Shown here piece after piece: positions 13,441 to 18,568 of a DNA stretch of 18,568 nucleotides; position 1 is the stretch's first letter; each line of letters opens with the position of its first letter. The notes beneath the pieces are model-generated. The model did not search any database and had not been told where the DNA came from. It was given only the letters and a program-made list of their open reading frames with translations. Made by a program: the position numbers and the translations under genes. The stretch lies in NCBI GenBank assembly GCA_016293225.1, contig JAEDEQ010000038.1, forward strand, positions 1 through 18,568, read 5' to 3'. This DNA comes from Clostridiaceae bacterium. Its GTDB lineage: Bacteria > Bacillota > Clostridia > Oscillospirales > Acutalibacteraceae.

Positions 13441-14319
13441 ATGCCACTTTCAAAAAAAGAATGGCTTGCCCTTGAAAAGAAAGCTTTCGAGCTTCGTAAG
13501 CTTTGCATGAACACAACTGCTTGGGCAGGCAGCGGTCATATCGGCGGCGGTATGAGCGTTATGGACCTTCTTACGGTTCTCTATCACAAGTATCTCAACA
13601 TCAAGGTTGAAGACCCCAAGTGGGAAGACAGAGACCGCTTTATCCTTTCAAAAGGTCACGCAGCAATCGCCTATGCTCCCGTCCTTTGCGACAAGGGATT
13701 CAACGATCCCGAAATGCTCAAGACCTTCAACCTTTCCGGCTCAAAGATGGGTATGCACCTTGACTCCAACAAGGTTGTCGGTGTTGACGCTTCCACCGGT
13801 TCACTCGGTCACGGCGTTTCAATCGCAGCCGGTACTGCTCTTGCAGCAAGAATCCTCGGCAAGGACTTCCTTACCTATGTTGTTACCGGCGACGGCGAAC
13901 TTGGTGAAGGCTCAAACTGGGAAGGATTCATGACAATCAATCACTATCAGCTTTCAAACTGCATCGTTTTCATCGACCGCAACCACTGCATGATCGACGG
14001 CCCGACAGAGGAAGTTATGAAGCTTGAACCGCTTGCAGACAAAATGACTGCATTCGGCTTCAACACCGTTACAATTGACGGAAACAATATCGGCGCTCTT
14101 TGCGACGCTATCGACGCGGCTATTGAACGTTCAAAGGAAAAATGCGCTCCCACCTGCATTATCATGGACACCAAGAAGGGCGCGGGCATCAAGGACATTG
14201 AGGGCGACTATCATTGCCATTACATGGCTCTTGACGACGCAACGTTCGATAAGTATATGAAAGAGCTTGAAGAAGATTACAACAGTCGTGTTGCTCGCGC
14301 AGAAAAGGAGGGTAAATAA
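13441..14319 (+). CDS. Transketolase, N-terminal (ThDP-binding) subunit
   Basis: This 292-residue protein equals the N-terminal domain of transketolase, the normal size for split enzymes. Landmarks are GSGHIGGGMSVMDLL (30-44, His33), LSKGHAA (69-75, His73), GSLGHGVSIAAG (120-131) and the ThDP/Mg motif GDGELGEG (150-157), ending at DRNHCMIDG (179-187). With the next gene it forms an alpha2beta2 ThDP enzyme that moves two-carbon ketol units between sugar phosphates or to other acceptors. The SD ACGGAGGAG precedes ATG 13441. The codon set is strongly biased (AAG, GAC, CTT/CTC, GGC), suggesting high expression. It could supply pentose phosphates or serve the adjacent aminotransferase; context favours a dedicated role. 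Confidence 0.93.
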   Translation: MPLSKKEWLALEKKAFELRKLCMNTTAWAGSGHIGGGMSVMDLLTVLYHKYLNIKVEDPKWEDRDRFILSKGHAAIAYAPVLCDKGFNDPEMLKTFNLSGSKMGMHLDSNKVVGVDASTGSLGHGVSIAAGTALAARILGKDFLTYVVTGDGELGEGSNWEGFMTINHYQLSNCIVFIDRNHCMIDGPTEEVMKLEPLADKMTAFGFNTVTIDGNNIGALCDAIDAAIERSKEKCAPTCIIMDTKKGAGIKDIEGDYHCHYMALDDATFDKYMKELEEDYNSRVARAEKEGK

Positions 14320-14321
14320 TT

Positions 14322-15332
14322 ATGGCAGGCGGATTTGTTTATAACGCAATCGACCAGACAGAGGTTGCAACCGCAGAAATTTACGGTAAGGCTCTGGCTG
14401 ACATAATTCTTAAAGACCCCAAGGTTGTTGCAATCACTGCCGACCTTGCAAAATCAACAAAGCTCGGCGATGTTCTCAAGGTTTGCCCGGAGAGAGTTAT
14501 CAATGTCGGTATTGCCGAGCAGGATATGTTCGGTGTTGCCGCAGGTATGGCAAAGGCCGGCTGCATTCCGTTCCTTTCGGGCTTCTCGGCTTTCACTTCA
14601 ATGAGAGCCTGCGACCAGCTCCACACCGACATCTGCTATCAGAATGTTAACGCAAAAATCATTGCTACCCATGCAGGCACCTCTTTCGGTCAGGCCGGCT
14701 CGACCCACCACGCAATTGTTGACCTTGCAATCACAAGAGCAATGCCGAACCTTACCGTTATCGTTCCGGCAGACGGAATGGAAACCGCAAACGCAGTCAA
14801 CGCGGCATACAACAACTTCGGTCCCTATTATATCCGCATCAACCGCGGCTTTGACCGTGTTCTTTATCAGAACATGGACTACGGCTTTGAAGTCGGCAAG
14901 GCTGTTGAAATCAATCCCGGAACCGACATTACCGTTATCGCCTGCGGCTCTTGCGTATTCCAGGCAAAGCAGGCTGCGGAATTCCTTGATAACGCAGACG
15001 GACTCAAGGTTCGCGTTCTTAATATGCACACCATTAAGCCGATTGATAAGGAAGCTATCGTTAAGGCTGTTATGGACACAAGAAGAATCATTACCGTTGA
15101 AGACCACAGCGTAATCGGCGGTCTCGGCTCGGCAGTTTCGGAAGTTGTTGTTGAAGCCGGTAAGGCCTGCGCATTCAAGATGCTCGGTCATCCGGATAAG
15201 TTTGCTCCGATCGGACTTCATGAGGACATCATGGCCGAAGTCGGAATTGATGCAAACGGAATCATCGCCGCAGTCCGTGAAGTTATGCACAAGGACTTTG
15301 AAGAAGACGATAACTGGGACGACGAATTTTAA
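14322..15332 (+). CDS. Transketolase, C-terminal subunit
   Basis: This 336-residue protein carries the pyrimidine-binding and C-terminal domains. ADLAKSTKLGD (40-50) and NVGIAEQDMFGVAAGMA (61-77) include Glu66, which activates the ThDP aminopyrimidine. GSTHHAIVDLAITRAMPN (126-143) and VIVPAD then lead to the C-terminal transketolase domain (HTIKPIDKEAI, DHSVIGGLG). It starts 2 bases after the stop of the N-terminal subunit gene, with GGAGGG inside that gene's end, so translation is coupled and the subunits should be made in equal amounts. It has an acidic C-terminal tail (KDFEEDDNWDDEF) of about 13 residues that is unusual for the family and might contact a partner. The split is natural, not a frameshift. 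Confidence 0.93.
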   Translation: MAGGFVYNAIDQTEVATAEIYGKALADIILKDPKVVAITADLAKSTKLGDVLKVCPERVINVGIAEQDMFGVAAGMAKAGCIPFLSGFSAFTSMRACDQLHTDICYQNVNAKIIATHAGTSFGQAGSTHHAIVDLAITRAMPNLTVIVPADGMETANAVNAAYNNFGPYYIRINRGFDRVLYQNMDYGFEVGKAVEINPGTDITVIACGSCVFQAKQAAEFLDNADGLKVRVLNMHTIKPIDKEAIVKAVMDTRRIITVEDHSVIGGLGSAVSEVVVEAGKACAFKMLGHPDKFAPIGLHEDIMAEVGIDANGIIAAVREVMHKDFEEDDNWDDEF

Positions 15333-15357
15333 TTAAGAGGAAAGGAGAGCAAATATA

Positions 15358-16161
15358 ATGTCAATACCTCAGGAAGCATTATATTCAAACAAGATTTTTC
15401 TGAACGCCGCTCTTCCTCTTGTAAAGGTCATTGCAACCGATGTTCCGTCGCTTGCAAAAAAGTTTGAACACGCTCACGCCGTTATTCAGGTCAGCTGCCT
15501 CAATCCCGAGGTTCCCGAGGGAAAGGTTGGCATGCACTTTGTTGTCAACAGCGGCGAATGGCTCGTTCACACCTGCCTTACAAAAGATCCTCACATAGAG
15601 CTCGAGTTCAAGAGCGTTGAAGCCCTCAACGGCTTCTTCAAGGGCAACATCACCCTCGGCGCAATTCCGAAGATTCACGGAATCAAAAAGGCCGGAACGC
15701 TTCTTGCCTTTGTTCAGGTACTTCTCAAAATGGCAAGTCTTCTCGGTGCTGACAAGGCGCCGGAGGACGAGGAAACACAAAGACTTATGGTCAAGTGCTT
15801 CTTCTACCTGCTTTCAAGCGGTATCAGCCAGCTCAACAAGATGGGACATCCGGAAATCCACGAATGGGCGCTCAAGAGTCCTGACCGTGTTTACGCCTTT
15901 GCGGTCAACGATCATCCCGAGGTTGCGGCCTATATCCGCGTTAAAGCCGGAAAAACAAGAGCCGGCAGAGGTGAATACAAGAGAGCAATGCCTTTCTTCA
16001 CCCTGCGCTTTGATTCGTTCAAGAGCGCTCTCGGAACGCTCCTCGGAACGGACGATATGCTTGAGTCCACAAAGAGCGGAAAGCTTATCATGGACGGTGC
16101 ACCGGAATTCGGCGCACAGCTCGGCGGTTTCCTGCTTATGGTTGGCGACCTTGCAAAATAA
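15358..16161 (+). CDS. Double SCP2-like domain protein, copy B
   Basis: This 267-residue soluble protein closes the operon. Its N-terminal half (about 45-128) has VGMHFVVNSGEWLVH and ALNGFFKGNITLGAIPKIHG. The linker, RLMVKCFFYLLSSGISQLNK, aligns with KLMFYLITVALSQIGN of copy A. The C-terminal half (about 180-267) has AAYIRVKAGKTR, FDSFKSALGTLLG and the SCP2-like ending SGKLIMDGAPEFGAQLGG. The shared architecture shows descent from one duplicated ancestor, though the two have diverged strongly. It may bind a different ligand or form a heterodimer with copy A; this is inference. The SD AGGAAAGGAG precedes ATG 15358, 25 bases after the transketolase stop. A strong terminator follows at once. Confidence 0.65.
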   Translation: MSIPQEALYSNKIFLNAALPLVKVIATDVPSLAKKFEHAHAVIQVSCLNPEVPEGKVGMHFVVNSGEWLVHTCLTKDPHIELEFKSVEALNGFFKGNITLGAIPKIHGIKKAGTLLAFVQVLLKMASLLGADKAPEDEETQRLMVKCFFYLLSSGISQLNKMGHPEIHEWALKSPDRVYAFAVNDHPEVAAYIRVKAGKTRAGRGEYKRAMPFFTLRFDSFKSALGTLLGTDDMLESTKSGKLIMDGAPEFGAQLGGFLLMVGDLAK

Positions 16162-16170
16162 TTGTATCGA

Positions 16171-16202
16171 AAAAAGTGCTGTCGGTTCCGGCAGCACTTT
16201 TT
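16171..16202. terminator. Bidirectional terminator between the operon and the GH20-like gene
   Basis: AAAAAGTGCTG (16171-16181) pairs perfectly with CAGCACTTTTT (16192-16202). One wobble and one further GC pair extend the stem inward. T-runs on both strands serve the plus-strand operon and the convergent minus-strand gene ending at 16205. Confidence 0.92.
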
Positions 16203-16204
16203 GT

Positions 16205-17674
16205 TCAGTCATTGTCTTTTGAAAACTGCTTTTTGATTTTTGCACCGAGACTTTTTATCGCACCGGGAAAGGCGGTGCGTTTTTTTGCATAATCAAACGG
16301 CAAAAAGGCGATAGCTCTGTAATAATCATCAAGCTTTTCAAGAAAATGTTGAAAATTCTTTTTCTTTTCGCCCGTCCAGATACTCTCCGCAAACGCGCCG
16401 AGTCTCGGGAAAAGGAGAACACCGGCTTTTTTCATGTCGGAAGCGTTTTGCGTTGGCAGAATTGCTTCATAAGCAAAGGCGTTTTCGTAAACTCTGAAAT
16501 GTTCATAGCAGTCCCGGACGCTCAGAATACCGTACGGCTTTGAAAGGTCAAGCGAGGAATCAATCAACAGCAAGCCCTTTTCCTTTGCCGCTTTTATCTC
16601 TTCCTCACTTCGGCAGTCGCAGACTGTGTTTTCGGGAAGTTCATATCCGTCCGCTCTGATAACAGCTTTCATTCCGAGCTTATGGGCATGGGTTGAAAGC
16701 CTGTTGAAAAAGTCGGAATAAAGCGCTTCGTCACTCTGACCGGGCAGCGACAGCCGCTTTTCTTCGCAATGGGGACAGGAGCGGCGGTCAGCCTTTTTGC
16801 TCTTTTTGCCGCCGAGGTGGACAAGGCCGCTTTTGAAAACCTCGCTCACTTCGTCAAGGACGGAGAACATGAAGTCATATGTGCTCTCCTTTCCGAGGCA
16901 GAGCACGGCGCTTTTATCGGAAAAATCCGTGGCGGGGGAAACCTGCTTTTCATCGCAGGACAAAAACGGGTAGGCTGAAATTGCGGCGGTCGTTCTGTCC
17001 GGAACGTCAATCTCCGGAACAACGGTTATGAATCTTTCCTCGGCATAGCGCAGAATGTCCTCAGTGTCCTTACGGGTGTAATAGCCCCCGTGTGGAATTT
17101 TGCCAAGACCGGTGAACGCTCTGTAGCCGCCGATCTGCGTCAGCAGATAATTTTCAAAAAGCTCAAGCCGCCAGCCGCAGTCGCCGGTCAGCTTCCAGTG
17201 GAAAACATTCAGCTTGTTGAGCGCCATTGCGTCAAGAAAAAGCTTTACCGCCTCGGGTGTGAAAAACCAGCTTGAGCAGTCGAGCATGAATGCCCGTCTT
17301 TCGGTTTGCGGATAGTCATAAACCAAAAGCGCGCAAAGGGAACAATCGTTTTGAAAAAGCAGACTGCAAAGGGTCTGAACTCCCCGGAATACGCCGGCTT
17401 CGTCCGCACCCTCAATCAGCGCGCTGTTTTCCCGAACGGTCAGGCGGTAGCCCTCTTTTTCTTTAACGCTGCCCCTCACGCAGAGCGTGACGCTCTCTTT
17501 GCCTGTGCCGACAAAGCTTATTTCAAAGGCTTTTTTGCAGAATCTATAAAACGATGAGAGTGCTTTTTCGCTCCTTTCGTCTGCGGAAACCTCCGCAAGG
17601 CGCGTGAGTTTGAAAACGGGGCTTTCGCTTTCAATTTCAATTTGCTGTGGTTCGGGAATGATGTTTGTCTTCAT
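16205..17674 (-). CDS. GH20 beta-hexosaminidase homologue lacking the catalytic Asp-Glu pair
   Basis: This 489-residue protein starts at ATG 17674 (MKTNIIPEPQQ), which matches the family N-terminus; the longer frame to 17770 runs into mfd. GH20 landmarks are all recognisable: AFMLDCSSWFF (128-138), NKLNVFHWKLTGDCGW (153-168), GGYYTRKD (196-203), AEERFITVVPEIDVP (211-225), LVHLGG (284-289) and LLFPRLGAFAESIWTG. The residues that do chemistry are changed. HLGGDE reads HLGGKK (Lys290-Lys291), the substrate Arg of DxSRHF is Ser135, His of PGH is Arg227, and HWHLTDD reads HWKLTGD. It is therefore probably a pseudoenzyme, perhaps a sugar-binding protein. There is no signal peptide. It lies 22 bases after mfd in the same operon. 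Confidence 0.85.
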   Translation of the reverse strand: MKTNIIPEPQQIEIESESPVFKLTRLAEVSADERSEKALSSFYRFCKKAFEISFVGTGKESVTLCVRGSVKEKEGYRLTVRENSALIEGADEAGVFRGVQTLCSLLFQNDCSLCALLVYDYPQTERRAFMLDCSSWFFTPEAVKLFLDAMALNKLNVFHWKLTGDCGWRLELFENYLLTQIGGYRAFTGLGKIPHGGYYTRKDTEDILRYAEERFITVVPEIDVPDRTTAAISAYPFLSCDEKQVSPATDFSDKSAVLCLGKESTYDFMFSVLDEVSEVFKSGLVHLGGKKSKKADRRSCPHCEEKRLSLPGQSDEALYSDFFNRLSTHAHKLGMKAVIRADGYELPENTVCDCRSEEEIKAAKEKGLLLIDSSLDLSKPYGILSVRDCYEHFRVYENAFAYEAILPTQNASDMKKAGVLLFPRLGAFAESIWTGEKKKNFQHFLEKLDDYYRAIAFLPFDYAKKRTAFPGAIKSLGAKIKKQFSKDND

Positions 17675-17696
17675 AAGCTTTTCGCCCCCAAAAAAG

Positions 17697-18568
17697 TTAC
17701 TGTTCAGCCGTTTCTTCGGTCTGTGCTTTTGCTGTTTCAAGAATTTTGAGAACTTCACCAAGGGTTTCAAGCGCAGTGAATTTTGAAAGCTTGACGGAAA
17801 GATACGGCTTTGTTTTTCCTGCGCTGACCATCACTCTGCCGCGCATCAGCTTTGAAAGCATGGCTATTGAAACCGGGTCAACTTTCTGCATAAAGATAAG
17901 CAGAATGTCGTTGCGCTGCGAAATTTCATAGATGCCGAGATTGCTGCAGCGGTTTCGTATCAAGGCAATTTCAATGAGGCCGAGTACGCTCTGAGGCGGT
18001 TCGCCGAAGCGGTCAATGAACTCGTCAATAACGTCCTGCGCGTCGTCCTTGTTTTTGACGCAGGCAATGCGCTTATACATGAACAGCCTGTTTTTGACCG
18101 ATTCGATATAGTCCTCGGGAATGTGCGCGTCAACGGCAATGTCGATAAGGCATTCGTTTTCCTCGTCCGCGTCCGAGCGCATTTCCTCGCTCTTCCGGTT
18201 TTCAACCGCTTCGGAAAGGAGTTTCAGGTACATATCGTAACCGACAGCCTCCATATGACCGTGCTGCTGGGCGCCGAGTACATTTCCCGCTCCCCTTATT
18301 TCAAGGTCACGCATTGCAATGCGGAAGCCGGAGCCGAACTCCGTATACTCGCGTATTGCGGAAAGTCTGCGTTCCGCCTCGGGCGAAAGCTGCTTTTGCG
18401 GATTGTATGTGAGGTAGGCAAAGGCGCGGCGCGCACTGCGGCCCACCCGACCCCTTATCTGGTGGAGCTGGGCAAGACCGAGACGGTCCGCGTTTTCAAT
18501 TATGAGCGTGTTGGCGTTCGGAACGTCAACGCCCGTTTCGATTATCGTTGTGCAGACAAGAATGTCAA
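17697..18568 (-). CDS. mfd: Transcription-repair coupling factor Mfd, C-terminal part
   Basis: The gene is cut by the window edge; the reading frame stays open to 18568 and about 290 C-terminal residues are visible. They include the end of the SF2 motor, DILVCTTIIETGVDVPNANT and HQIRGRVGRSARRAFAYL (motif VI with arginine fingers). The TRG-like region (REYTEFGSGFRIAMRDLEIR, GAGNVLGAQQHGHMEAVGYD) and the C-terminal D7 domain follow. Mfd removes RNA polymerase stalled at DNA lesions and recruits UvrA. The C-terminus ends in a short acidic-polar stretch. The GH20-like gene follows after 22 bases and probably depends on the same transcript. Confidence 0.97.
   Translation of the reverse strand, partial: DILVCTTIIETGVDVPNANTLIIENADRLGLAQLHQIRGRVGRSARRAFAYLTYNPQKQLSPEAERRLSAIREYTEFGSGFRIAMRDLEIRGAGNVLGAQQHGHMEAVGYDMYLKLLSEAVENRKSEEMRSDADEENECLIDIAVDAHIPEDYIESVKNRLFMYKRIACVKNKDDAQDVIDEFIDRFGEPPQSVLGLIEIALIRNRCSNLGIYEISQRNDILLIFMQKVDPVSIAMLSKLMRGRVMVSAGKTKPYLSVKLSKFTALETLGEVLKILETAKAQTEETAEQ

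Noticed and set aside
14598..15290. Long open frame antisense to the transketolase C-subunit
   Set aside because: It is a shadow created by the biased codon usage of the real gene; its product shows no domain and it lacks an SD.
13441..15332. Transketolase broken by a frameshift
   Set aside because: Each half has its own SD, start and complete domain boundaries. This is the normal split form.
17675..17770. Longer N-terminus for the GH20-like gene
   Set aside because: It overlaps the mfd coding end, encodes a basic stretch unlike GH20 proteins, and ATG 17674 matches the family start.

Overview
The window suggests a spore-forming, low-to-medium GC Gram-positive bacterium of the Clostridia, probably an uncultured gut member of the Oscillospirales. 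The evidence is a spoVAC-spoVAD-spoVAE cluster, consensus sigma-A promoters, strong AAGGAGG ribosome binding sites, short gene spacing and a PRK06851-type ATPase. The species assignment is inference. No intergenic gap exceeds 300 bases.

Layout. Positions 1-180 hold only a hairpin and a terminator. Positions 181-2288 (minus) are a translationally coupled pair: a papain/C39-like cysteine-peptidase homologue and a GPH-family sugar:cation symporter. A divergent promoter region (2289-2539) carries a 21-bp perfect tandem duplication and leads on the other side to a secreted beta-propeller protein (2540-4084). Positions 4173-6225 (minus) are spoVAC, spoVAD and spoVAE, which move dipicolinic acid in spores, with an unusual Cys-rich 61-residue membrane microprotein between spoVAD and spoVAE. 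Positions 6504-7805 encode an AAA_14/DUF4143 ATPase with repeated promoter motifs. Positions 8052-9131 encode a duplicated P-loop protein whose second site has decayed. Positions 9268-9504 encode a small Ser/Thr-rich lipoprotein behind a structured leader. Positions 9704-11024 (minus) are an AT-rich toxin-antitoxin-like pair (XRE regulator plus nucleotidyltransferase) with a likely operator inside its own promoter.

The most interesting block is 11227-16202. It is one promoter-to-terminator operon in which two paralogous SCP2-like (lipid-carrier fold) proteins, each an internal duplication, bracket a class III PLP aminotransferase and a split transketolase (N-terminal ThDP subunit and C-terminal subunit). 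The parts suggest ketol transfer followed by transamination on a hydrophobic or carrier-bound substrate. I know of no named pathway with this composition, so the function is open.

The right end (minus) is the 3' part of mfd, followed 22 bases later by a GH20 hexosaminidase homologue in which the catalytic Asp-Glu pair reads Lys-Lys and several substrate-binding residues are also replaced. It is probably a pseudoenzyme.
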